Source of the DNA: Terrilactibacillus tamarindi
GTDB lineage: Bacteria > Bacillota > Bacilli > Bacillales > Sporolactobacillaceae
DNA: 64,000 bases
Direction of reading: 5' to 3'
Assembly: GCF_009718825.1 (NCBI RefSeq)
Contig: NZ_WNHB01000004.1
Span: forward strand, 62,001 to 126,000
Program-made: the position numbers and the translations under genes
Shown: positions 57,131 to 64,000 of the stretch, one piece after another
Numbering within the stretch: the stretch's first letter is position 1
How the letters are laid out: every line of letters begins with the position of its first letter
Notes under the pieces: generated by a model
What the model was told of the DNA's origin: nothing
Databases searched by the model: none
Seen by the model: the letters and a program-made list of their open reading frames with translations, nothing else

Positions 57131-58350
57131 AATTAGATGCATGCTTCTAAAGGTAATGTCCATACTAATTTAAAAGTTATATTAGTCGGGAGGCTTATTC
57201 TGTGAAATTTCATCAACTTTTTAAACAAGTTGTTACTCATCAAAAAGAGAAACAAATAAAGAAAGGGAATGGCCCTCATCTTCCTTGGTGGAAGCTTTCT
57301 TTGATTGGTATTGGATCTGTTATTGGGGCAGGTTATTTTCTTGGGACCGGGCTTTCCATTCATCTTGCTGGTCCTTCCATTTTACTTGGTTATTTATTAG
57401 CTGGGGTCACAGCCTTTTTTGTTTTTAGTGCCTTAGCGGAAATGACGGTGAATGATCCTCAATCAGGTTCTTTTCGCGCCTATTCAAAAAAAGCTTTTGG
57501 TTCATCATATGGATTTGTGATTGGTTGGATGTATTGGTTGTCCGGATTGTTAATTATGTCTAGTGAAATCGTCGCGTTATCAACTTTTACAAAATTTTGG
57601 TTTCCAAATGCCCCATTATGGACTTTTACAATATGTTATGCACTACTCGGATTTGGTATTAACTTTATGGGTGTCCGAAATTTTGGCACCATTGAATCGA
57701 TGTTCGCCGTTATAAAATTATCGACATTGCTAGCTTTTGTGGTTTTTGGAGTTTTATTTTTAGTCGGTTTCATTCATCCAATCAATATGACGACCATTGA
57801 GCATACATCATTTATACAGTTCTTTCCTCAAGGTGTAGGGGGTTTATGGTCGGCTTTGATCTTTATCTTTTTTTCCTTTGGAGGAATTGAAGTTGTCGGA
57901 ATTGCTTCAGCAGAATTAAAGAACAAGCATGAAATTCCAAAAGCGGGTTATGGACTCGTGATTGCGCTTGTGTCAATGTATCTCCTGTCTTTATTTTTTG
58001 TGTTATATTTAGCCAATTGGACACGTATTAATACAGCTACAAGTCCGTTTGTGTCGGCGTTATCTGCTTTTCGGTTCCCTTTTATTGAATCCTTTTTTAA
58101 CCTCATTATTATTAGTGCGGCCTTTTCAACTATGGTGGGTGCGCTGTTTTCAATTACACAAATCTTGGTTGCCCTCGCTGACGATGGAGATGCCCCTAAA
58201 ATATTGAAAGAGAAAAATAAGCGGGGCGTAGCAACGAAATCTCTATTGATTACAGCCATGGGACTTGCGGTATCCATTCTATTTTCATTTTTATTGCCGA
58301 ACACGCTATATGAATATGTTACGACCGCTGCAGGCGTTCTCTTAATATTT

Positions 58351-58395
58351 AAACATAGGTGCCTGTCACCACCCGAAATTTGTCGAAAATTTTCA
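58351..58395 (+). repeat. Dispersed repeat R1, short arm inside the permease frame
   Basis: AACATAGGTGCCTGTCACC followed by ACCCGAAATTTGTCGAAAATTT. It replaces the C-terminal coding part of the permease. Together with 56978 it brackets the gene in direct orientation. Confidence 0.88.
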
Positions 58396-58410
58396 GTAAG
58401 AGTAAATGAT

Positions 58411-58452
58411 AAAAAGGATTATAGCAGAGACTTTCTCTACTACAATCCTTTT
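58411..58452 (-). terminator. Terminator of amt
   Basis: AAAAGGATT(A)TAG(C)AGAGA pairs with TCTCT(A)CTA(C)AATCCTTTT, about 20 bp after the amt stop. Confidence 0.78.
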
Positions 58453-58470
58453 ATCTAACACTATATTCTT

Positions 58471-59751
58471 CTAATTGTCTTCATCCTTTTTAATTTGAGG
58501 ATTTATATCTTGAAATTCAATAAATTCACGTTCTTGATAAGCCGCTATGGCCCCGTGGTAGCTCACATCTAATCCTAACTCTTCTTCTTCTTCAGTTGCT
58601 CGGACTGGTATCCAACATTTAATCACCGATAAACCTAACCAAGTTAGAAAAAATCCCCATGTACATAAAACGATTAAGCCTAGAAGTTGTACGCCAATTA
58701 GGTGCCAATGTCCATCAGTTAAAAGTCCACCATCTGATGCAAATAACCCCACAGCGATCGTTCCCCAAACCCCTGATACAGCGTGGACGGGGAATGCACC
58801 GACAGGATCATCAATTTGTTTTGATTCTAAGAAGTCCGTAGCGAACAACATGAGGAGGCCTGAGATAGCCCCTATAAGAATGGCGAATGGATCACTCACG
58901 AAAGCGCAACCCGCTGTTATCCCGACTAATCCTGCCAAGGAGCCATTGATGACAGCACCAGCGTCAGATCGATTATATCGAAATAGCGTATAGAGTAATG
59001 TTGTTGCTCCGCCTGATGCTGCAGATAGCATCGTGACAATAGCGATGTGGCCAATTCGTACATCGGTGGCACTTAACGTGCTCCCTGCATTAAATCCAAA
59101 CCATCCGAACCATAGAAGAAACGCTCCAACAGACGCTAGCGGTAGATTGCTAGGCAAGGCAATGGAGCTTGTCCCTTGAGGCGTAAATTTTCCTTTTCTT
59201 GGACCAATAAAAATAGCTGCAGCTAAAGCAGAAAAACCACCTAAGGCATGAATAACGGATGAACCAGCAAAATCCATCATACCTAGTTTTCCGAGCCAAC
59301 CACCGCCCCATACCCAGTGTCCAGCGATAGGATAAATCAGTGCCGTCATAAGAATTGCAAAAAGAATATAAGCTCGAAAGTTAATGCGTTCCGCAACTGC
59401 ACCAGAGACGATTGAAATCACAGCAACAACAAATGCGGCCTGGAAAAGCCAGAAAGTGTCTAAAGAGATGGGCAGATCTAAATGTGTCAGATTTCCAAGC
59501 ATCATAAAGCCATTGGTACCAATGATTCCAAGAAAGTTATGACCATACATAAAACCAAAACCTAGCACATAAAAGCATAGAGTACCAATGGTTATATCAA
59601 CAAACACTTTCATGATGATATTGACACTGTTCTTTTGTCTAACAAATCCAGCTTCTAAAAGAGCAAAACCGCCTTCCATTAGAATAATCATGGCAGCGGT
59701 CAGTACAACCCAAATTGTATTCAAACCGGAACTAAGTGTGTGAATGTTCAT
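58471..59751 (-). CDS. amt: Ammonium transporter
   Basis: Encodes 426 aa with about eleven membrane helices. DFAGSSVIHALGGFSALAAA (about 160-179) contains the first pore histidine, and HAVSGVWGTIAVGLFA (about 326-341) the second. It takes up ammonium at low nitrogen. In most bacteria a PII gene (glnK) adjoins amt, but here the partner is an unrelated 132-aa gene ending 4 bp before it. The operon has a GlnR/TnrA box. A cytoplasmic tail of about 50 residues ends the protein. Confidence 0.95.
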   Translation of the reverse strand: MNIHTLSSGLNTIWVVLTAAMIILMEGGFALLEAGFVRQKNSVNIIMKVFVDITIGTLCFYVLGFGFMYGHNFLGIIGTNGFMMLGNLTHLDLPISLDTFWLFQAAFVVAVISIVSGAVAERINFRAYILFAILMTALIYPIAGHWVWGGGWLGKLGMMDFAGSSVIHALGGFSALAAAIFIGPRKGKFTPQGTSSIALPSNLPLASVGAFLLWFGWFGFNAGSTLSATDVRIGHIAIVTMLSAASGGATTLLYTLFRYNRSDAGAVINGSLAGLVGITAGCAFVSDPFAILIGAISGLLMLFATDFLESKQIDDPVGAFPVHAVSGVWGTIAVGLFASDGGLLTDGHWHLIGVQLLGLIVLCTWGFFLTWLGLSVIKCWIPVRATEEEEELGLDVSYHGAIAAYQEREFIEFQDINPQIKKDEDN

Positions 59752-59755
59752 GATG

Positions 59756-60154
59756 TTAATCCTCCGATTTAGTACATAATCTTATTTCTTCATTTATTTT
59801 ACTAGAGAATTCAATATGGCTTAAAGATGCCCCGTTGCTAAGACGTTTCATCGCACGATCCAACTCCAAAATTTGTTGGTTTAAAGCATCGATTTGTTTA
59901 ATTCGTTCTTTCACGTGAACGATATACTCAACAGCAAGATGATGACTAGGTGGTCTGCCTGCAAAAAATTTCCTAATGGGCGATAAGGTATTATAAAAAG
60001 CTTCTTCAGCCTTTTTCTTATTTTGATATTGACTGATTTTATTTTTAATAACGTCAATTTCTTGTTTCTTGGAAGTTTTAATATGCTCTAATAATGCCAG
60101 ATCACTAATGACAGGTATTTGATAATGAGTTTCTAAATCTTTTTGCGATATCAT
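59756..60154 (-). CDS. Coiled-coil protein in place of PII before amt
   Basis: Encodes 132 aa, soluble and mainly helical, with heptad-like stretches (about 22-52 and 82-110). There is a central RKFFAGRPPSHH turn. I do not recognise it, and it does not resemble the PII fold (no T-loop or beta-alpha-beta pattern). It is first in the operon with amt, 4 bp apart, under a nitrogen-control box. A role in controlling Amt is a guess from position. ACCGAAGG-type sequence upstream gives no strong ribosome-binding site. Confidence 0.7.
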   Translation of the reverse strand: MISQKDLETHYQIPVISDLALLEHIKTSKKQEIDVIKNKISQYQNKKKAEEAFYNTLSPIRKFFAGRPPSHHLAVEYIVHVKERIKQIDALNQQILELDRAMKRLSNGASLSHIEFSSKINEEIRLCTKSED

Positions 60155-60177
60155 ACCGAAGGCACCTCAGAATTCTA

Positions 60178-60222
60178 TGTTAGATTTACTAACATTATAA
60201 TGGCATATAAACTGCCAGTCAA
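60178..60222 (-). promoter_or_regulatory. Nitrogen-control box and promoter of the amt operon
   Basis: TGTTAGATTTACTAACA (60178-60194) fits the GlnR/TnrA consensus with one mismatch. On the minus strand TTGACT (60217-60222) and TATAAT (60194-60199) are 17 bp apart. The box overlaps the -10 edge and start point, so the bound regulator would block rather than activate. Confidence 0.82.
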
Positions 60223-60528
60223 TTAGTTAATTTTACAATTTATCTAACTTTTAGATTTTTAATTGGTAAACCTTTAATTAAATTAATAAAATTAATATGT
60301 TGAAAAGCTTAGATAATAACTCACTATTTTAATGTGATCTCACCTAAAAATACTTACATAGAAGAGATATAAGTGATCTATAAGTGGTACAAAGACAAGA
60401 ATAAGGTAGCAATTAAAGAAGAGCAGCTTTTTGATCGATGGACGATACGAGGTTATAAACAGAAAAAAAGGAGCTGATTTACAGCTCCTTTAGATATCGC
60501 TTTCATAAATTTATTATCAGCAATATTG
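60223..60528. other. Intergenic region with small frame and terminator
   Basis: A 34-codon frame (GTG at 60373 to TGA at 60475; MIYKWYKDKNKVAIKEEQ) has no clear ribosome-binding site and may be a decayed end of a gene. A hairpin (60467-60491) closes the stretch. Otherwise AT-rich. Confidence 0.4.
60467..60491. terminator. Terminator near the sugar-porter gene end
   Basis: AAAGGAGCTG (60467-60476) pairs with CAGCTCCTTT (60482-60491), about 40 bp from the stop of the 60529 gene. Confidence 0.78.
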
Positions 60529-61986
60529 TTATCTGCTTTCGTTGACTTTGGCTTTCCGGACAATTCGATTTTTATGTGCACGACGGAAATACTTCTCCAC
60601 TTGCTCTAATGTGCGCCCATGGGTTTCTGGCAAATATTTTTTTACAAATGCAAAAGCTCCTAACCCTAACGCAAAGAAAACGAAGAACGTTGTGGATAAT
60701 CCAATCTTATCGAGTAGTATCGGGAAAACCAAACCAATGAGAAAGTTCGTTATCCATAGACAGAAAACGCATACTCCCATTCCAAGGCCTCTAAGTTTCT
60801 GAGGGAAGATTTCGGATAGCATGAGCCATGTGACGGGTGCTATCGATCCTTGCTGGAAACCAAGGAATAGAACAGTTAGTGAAAGAACAACATATGGTAA
60901 AATGGCGGTTCCATCTAAAGTGAGAGAAAAAATACCGATCAGTAAGTGAGATAACATTATCCCAATGAGACCAACTAATAACATGGGACGTCGACCAAAT
61001 TTACCTAATAGTAGAATTCCAATAAGAGTAGCAACAACAGAAATAATACCATTGGCAATATTACCAATAAGAGCAGCTTTTGTACTAAAACCAGCATTCT
61101 GAAGAATTATTGTTCCATAATACATAATGGAGTTCACACCAGTAATTTGCTGTACAATGGCAATACCAATACCTAGAAAAAGAATGCGTCGTATCCATGG
61201 TTCATTAAGATTTCTTAATGTTACCTTGACTACTTTTGATTCCTTATTAATAGATTCCCTAATCTGGATAACCTCTGCTTGAGCACGTTTTTCTTGGCGC
61301 ACTTTTCTGAGTACACGTAGTGCTGCGCCCATCTTACCTTTAGAGGCATACCACCGCGGACTTTCCGGAACGATGTACATGCCTATCCACAAGAAAATAG
61401 CTGGCAAGGTGGCTATGACCAACATGTAACGCCAGACGTGATTATTACCATCTAGTGTATTACCAATGATTGCATTGAAAATATAGGCTAAAAGCTGTCC
61501 TGTTACTACCATTAACTCATTCTGTGAAACTATTTGGCCCCTACGTTCCATTGGTGAGATTTCGGCTAAAAACGTTGGGACGGTAACTGAGGCACCACCA
61601 ACAGCTAACCCAAGTAGAAATCTAAAACCAACCATCACAGGGACATTCTGTGCTAAAGTACAGCCAAGAGTTGAGACTAGAAACAAGATGGCAAGGTATA
61701 AGATGACCTTTCGTCGCCCTTTTTTATCGGCTAACCTGCCACTAAAAATAGCTCCGAAAGCTGCACCAAATAGGAGTGAACTTGCAACAAGTCCTTCAGT
61801 AAAAGAATTGAGATTAAGCTGATCGGCTTGAGACATATAAGGTAATGCTCCGTTAATGACGCCAGTGTCGTAACCGAAGAGAAGCCCTCCGAAAGTTGAG
61901 ACTAACGTAATCATACGTAAAAAACCCTTATGCCCAAGTTGATTATCAGTGTCCGACTCGGCATCTACCTGCTTTGTTGTATTCAT
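60529..61986 (-). CDS. Sugar porter (IolT/major-inositol type)
   Basis: Encodes 485 aa from ATG at 61986; AAGGAGGAG lies 24 nt upstream, so a non-ATG start (ATT at 62004) a few residues earlier is also possible. Twelve membrane helices of the sugar-porter MFS branch: GRLADKKGRRKV (motif A), PESPRWYASKG (about 200-210), QQITGVNSIMYYG (about 268-280), a late PETHGRTLEQ. It is close to Bacillus IolT, a myo-inositol transporter, but xylose or other sugars are possible. It stands alone. Confidence 0.9.
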   Translation of the reverse strand: MNTTKQVDAESDTDNQLGHKGFLRMITLVSTFGGLLFGYDTGVINGALPYMSQADQLNLNSFTEGLVASSLLFGAAFGAIFSGRLADKKGRRKVILYLAILFLVSTLGCTLAQNVPVMVGFRFLLGLAVGGASVTVPTFLAEISPMERRGQIVSQNELMVVTGQLLAYIFNAIIGNTLDGNNHVWRYMLVIATLPAIFLWIGMYIVPESPRWYASKGKMGAALRVLRKVRQEKRAQAEVIQIRESINKESKVVKVTLRNLNEPWIRRILFLGIGIAIVQQITGVNSIMYYGTIILQNAGFSTKAALIGNIANGIISVVATLIGILLLGKFGRRPMLLVGLIGIMLSHLLIGIFSLTLDGTAILPYVVLSLTVLFLGFQQGSIAPVTWLMLSEIFPQKLRGLGMGVCVFCLWITNFLIGLVFPILLDKIGLSTTFFVFFALGLGAFAFVKKYLPETHGRTLEQVEKYFRRAHKNRIVRKAKVNESR

Positions 61987-62337
61987 TTTTTTATTATTCC
62001 TAATATTGTTTCTCCTCCTTTTAACATAATTATCTGTTATTTCCGGCAATTCGTCAAATAAGCCCTAGGACAATCGATGTTCTTAGGGATATTATTAGGG
62101 CTGTTATAGGACACTCTTAGAAGAGAAATAACAGAGGTCTACCATAAATTTTCTCTCTCTATATATTAAACTATGCGAATTATGTTCAGTTATGACGTTT
62201 AGAAGGTAATTTGGGCAATTGGTGCACATGTGAGAAGATAATACTCAAAAGTGTTAACTTAAAGGCTGGGGATGCGATATAATTATATTGAAATGGGAAA
62301 AGAAAAGGTGGTACATAAAAGTGAGGGAGGGATTTTA

Positions 62338-62745
62338 GTGTATGAGAAAATCTTGCTTGCAGTTGATGGGTCAGAGAATGCGAAAAGAGCAGCCAAGCAT
62401 GCCATTCAAATGGCGTCTTTGTATCCGAATGCGAGTGTCAAAATCATTCACGTTATAGATATTTCAAAAGTAAAATCCGAAGTTCTAAATCCTGATCTAA
62501 AAGCAGAAAGAGAAAAGAAATTAAAGGAAGTAGAAAGTGCCTTTAAAAAGGCTCAAGTTCCTTATGAAATAAAGATAGAGCATGGAGAAGCAGGACCGAC
62601 CATTGTAAACTATGCTAATAATGGGCAGTTTGACCTTGTTATTGTTGGTAGTCGAGGTTTAAATTCGTTACAAGAAATGGTTTTGGGAAGTGTGAGTCAT
62701 AAAGTGGCAAAACGAGTGAAATGTCCTGTTCTGATTATAAAATAG
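62338..62745 (+). CDS. Universal stress protein, UspA family
   Basis: Encodes 135 aa from GTG at 62338, preceded by GAGGGAGG; the frame is open 22 codons further without a site. Starts YEKILLAVDGSENAKRA and ends with the ATP-binding GSRGLNSLQEMVLGSVSHKV segment, the full UspA motif. UspA-like proteins bind ATP and are raised in stress. It lies 26 bp before a short-chain dehydrogenase, probably co-transcribed. Confidence 0.9.
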   Translation: MYEKILLAVDGSENAKRAAKHAIQMASLYPNASVKIIHVIDISKVKSEVLNPDLKAEREKKLKEVESAFKKAQVPYEIKIEHGEAGPTIVNYANNGQFDLVIVGSRGLNSLQEMVLGSVSHKVAKRVKCPVLIIK

Positions 62746-62771
62746 CGTATAAATGGATTAAGGGGGTCATA

Positions 62772-63530
62772 ATGAATAAAACAGTACTGATTACAGGGGC
62801 AACAAGCGGGATAGGTTATGAGTTTGTTAAACTTTTTTCGAAAAAAGGTTATCATCTCGTGCTCGTAGCTAGAAATCAAAAAAAACTTGAAGAGATCAAA
62901 CAAACCTTCCATGGCATTGATATTACGATCATCTCTAAGGATTTAAGTAAATTTGGCGCAGCAAAAGAGGTATACGAAACCGTTGATAAGGCATCCATCC
63001 GGATTGATGTCCTTATTAATAATGCTGGATTTGGTTTGTTCGGAAATTTTAATGAGTTAGATATCCAAAAACAAAGCGAAATGATCCAGTTAAATATAAC
63101 GGCTCTAACTGAATTAACACATTACTTTTTGCCATCATTAATCGAAAATAAAGGTAAGATCTTAAATGTGGCAAGTACGGCTGCTTTTCAACCAGGTCCA
63201 TTGATGGCGATCTATTTTGCAACAAAAGCCTATGTTCTCTCGTTTTCAGAAGCTTTATCTGAAGAGCTCTCCGATCATTCTGTTACCGTAACGGTCCTTT
63301 GCCCTGGACCAACAAAAACGAATTTTGGACAAGCAGCTAATATTGAAGGATCAAAACTTTTCAGTCGTCCTGTCGATGCCAGCAAGGTTGCTATAAAGGG
63401 CTACCATGCTTTAATGAGTGGAAAAACGGTGGCCATAACGGGTGGGATGAACAAGATCGGTGCTTTGGCATCTACTTTTTTACCAAGAAAGCTTGTTGCT
63501 AAGATGACAAAATTTATTTTAAGTAAATAA
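62772..63530 (+). CDS. Short-chain dehydrogenase
   Basis: Encodes 252 aa from ATG at 62772 (AAGGGGG upstream). Classic SDR: TGATSGIG (8-15), NNAG (near 85) and YFATK, the catalytic tetrad's Tyr-Lys (about 151-155). Substrate unknown, NAD(P)H-dependent. It follows uspA in the same direction and ends near a terminator. The family resembles YqjQ-type oxidoreductases of Bacillus. Confidence 0.88.
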   Translation: MNKTVLITGATSGIGYEFVKLFSKKGYHLVLVARNQKKLEEIKQTFHGIDITIISKDLSKFGAAKEVYETVDKASIRIDVLINNAGFGLFGNFNELDIQKQSEMIQLNITALTELTHYFLPSLIENKGKILNVASTAAFQPGPLMAIYFATKAYVLSFSEALSEELSDHSVTVTVLCPGPTKTNFGQAANIEGSKLFSRPVDASKVAIKGYHALMSGKTVAITGGMNKIGALASTFLPRKLVAKMTKFILSK

Positions 63531-63600
63531 AGATACATACAAAAGCGTAGGCCATCATTATGCGAATGTCCCAAATTGTGTTTATCAATATTAATAAACT

Positions 63601-63626
63601 AAAACCGAGGAATCATCCTCGGTTTT
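63601..63626. terminator. Terminator
   Basis: AAAACCGAGGA (63601-63611) pairs with TCCTCGGTTTT (63616-63626), with a T-run after. It ends the SDR transcript. Confidence 0.85.
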
Positions 63627-63630
63627 AGTT

Positions 63631-63757
63631 TTAGGCACTTACTTCTTCTTGTTTATTCTTTTTATTCCTTCTTAACAAACGTTGTTTTGTAGATTTTTTA
63701 GAATGTGATACACCGGTGGAACAATGATTAGAGTTAAAAGTGTTGATGAGAAAAGGT
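63631..63757 (-). pseudogene. C-terminal remnant of an RND efflux transporter
   Basis: The minus strand reads LFSSTLLTLIIVPPVYH, the closing helix of AcrB/SwrC-type pumps. It then runs, after a one-base frame change, into a basic tail (RLLRRNKKNKQEEVSA) and a stop at 63631. No other part of the gene remains in the window. Confidence 0.55.
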
Positions 63758-63863
63758 CTTCCTTTTTATATATCATTTACACAAAATATCTTACACTCTT
63801 TTTATTAAGTTTCATGTTCTTTCCCTTGACATATTTATAAGAATTATGTTATTAAAATAGTGA
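63758..63863 (+). promoter_or_regulatory. htpG promoter
   Basis: TTGACA at 63826-63831 with TTATTA or TATTAA 17-18 bp downstream (63849-63855) places the start point within the CIRCE element. The left part is AT-rich with no gene. Confidence 0.65.
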
Positions 63864-63890
63864 TTAGCACTCGCGGGGTTAGAGTGCTAA
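63864..63890 (+). promoter_or_regulatory. Perfect CIRCE element (HrcA operator)
   Basis: TTAGCACTC (63864-63872), nine bases, GAGTGCTAA (63882-63890) matches the CIRCE consensus at all 18 positions. It lies 60 bp before the htpG start. Confidence 0.95.
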
Positions 63891-63950
63891 AATAGAAGAG
63901 TATAAAAAACATAAACCATTATTTATATATAACGAAAGGAGAACCATCAA

Positions 63951-64000
63951 ATGGAAACAAAGCAATTTAAAGCTGAGTCCAAACGACTTTTGGACATGAT
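63951..64000 (+). CDS. htpG: Chaperone HtpG (Hsp90), 5' end only
   Basis: ATG at 63951 follows GAAAGGAG. The 16 codons visible read METKQFKAESKRLLDMM, the conserved start of bacterial Hsp90, an ATP-dependent chaperone. The rest lies beyond the window. The CIRCE element upstream predicts heat-shock control by HrcA, unlike the B. subtilis gene. Confidence 0.9.
   Translation, partial: METKQFKAESKRLLDM

Larger units (their letters stand above)
57202..58458 (+). pseudogene. Amino-acid permease, C-terminus lost to an R1 repeat
   Basis: The reading frame runs 418 aa, but only the first 381 or so look like an APC-superfamily amino-acid permease: GSVIGAGYFLGTGL (38-51), a helix 6 region with FGGIEVVGIASAE (about 225-237) and PKAGYGL. 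These proteins usually have about 450-470 residues and twelve helices. Here helix 10 ends at AAGVLLIF and the frame passes into R1 sequence (KHRCLSPPEIC) and then into the terminator of the next gene. Two to three membrane helices are gone, so the protein is probably inactive. GTG at 57202 follows GGGAGGC. Confidence 0.8.

Noticed and set aside
57133-57363. Minus-strand frame opposite the permease start
   Set aside because: It overlaps the well-supported permease and has no ribosome-binding site or family likeness.

Overview
The window is low-GC DNA from a Firmicute of the Bacillaceae type. The bceRSAB module, mqo, ahpCF with a PerR box, a TPP riboswitch ahead of thiC, guaC with a Pur-box-like site, DUF2512 and YozQ-like small proteins, and an htpG start preceded by a CIRCE element all fit that family. 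Ribosome-binding sites are of the strong AGGAGG type, and GTG/TTG starts are common.

Layout. (1) About 1-18,950 is an accessory island. It holds a PD-(D/E)xK-like protein, a DUF6530-like gene diverging from a serine recombinase, a complete type I restriction-modification locus (hsdM-hsdS-hsdR), and an XRE regulator whose ImmA-like zinc site is lost. Beyond that regulator lie three unfamiliar genes bracketed by look-alike GAGTGCGA hairpins: a 217-aa soluble protein, a 393-aa protein with hydrophobic helices, and a 629-aa protein with a TerB-like helical front and a beta-helix back. A fourfold 107-bp repeat and a plasmid-like module (replication-relaxation protein, small membrane protein, ribbon-helix-helix protein) follow. 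(2) 18,950-29,550 is core-like: mqo, ahpFC, selO and the bacitracin-sensing bceRSAB set. (3) 29,600-43,100 is heavily invaded by dispersed repeats. It contains a STAND ATPase with TPR-like repeats, a sorbitol-dehydrogenase-like gene between two MITE-like elements, a sugar symporter, a MarR/flavodoxin pair, an ArsR/MFS pair, a ketopantoate-reductase-like gene, a zinc metallopeptidase and an RNase H-like protein. (4) 43,100-64,000 holds metabolic and transport genes: thiC, a sucrose-type PTS permease, guaC, two short-chain dehydrogenases, a Na+/H+ antiporter, DUF421, a nucleoside transporter, a flavoprotein, a broken amino-acid permease, a nitrogen-regulated amt operon, a sugar porter, a universal stress protein and the start of htpG.

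Three dispersed repeat families shape the chromosome. R1 has a GTGCCTGTCAC core, occurs in both orientations and often as facing pairs. R2 is about 145 bp with TGTTCAAAAA ends. R3 is about 160 bp and folds as double hairpins. R1 copies sit exactly where several genes are cut or altered: the amino-acid permease, a retropepsin-like gene, the 3' end of the STAND gene and a winged-helix remnant. One R1 pair is itself split by a 351-bp insert.

The best candidate for an undescribed system is 8,786-14,260. A divergent XRE/pseudo-ImmA regulator has three 14-bp operators over the promoter of the neighbouring cassette, and a second cassette pairs the helix-rich protein with the TerB-like/beta-helix protein. 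All of it lies next to the type I restriction locus. Its function is inferred only from context.
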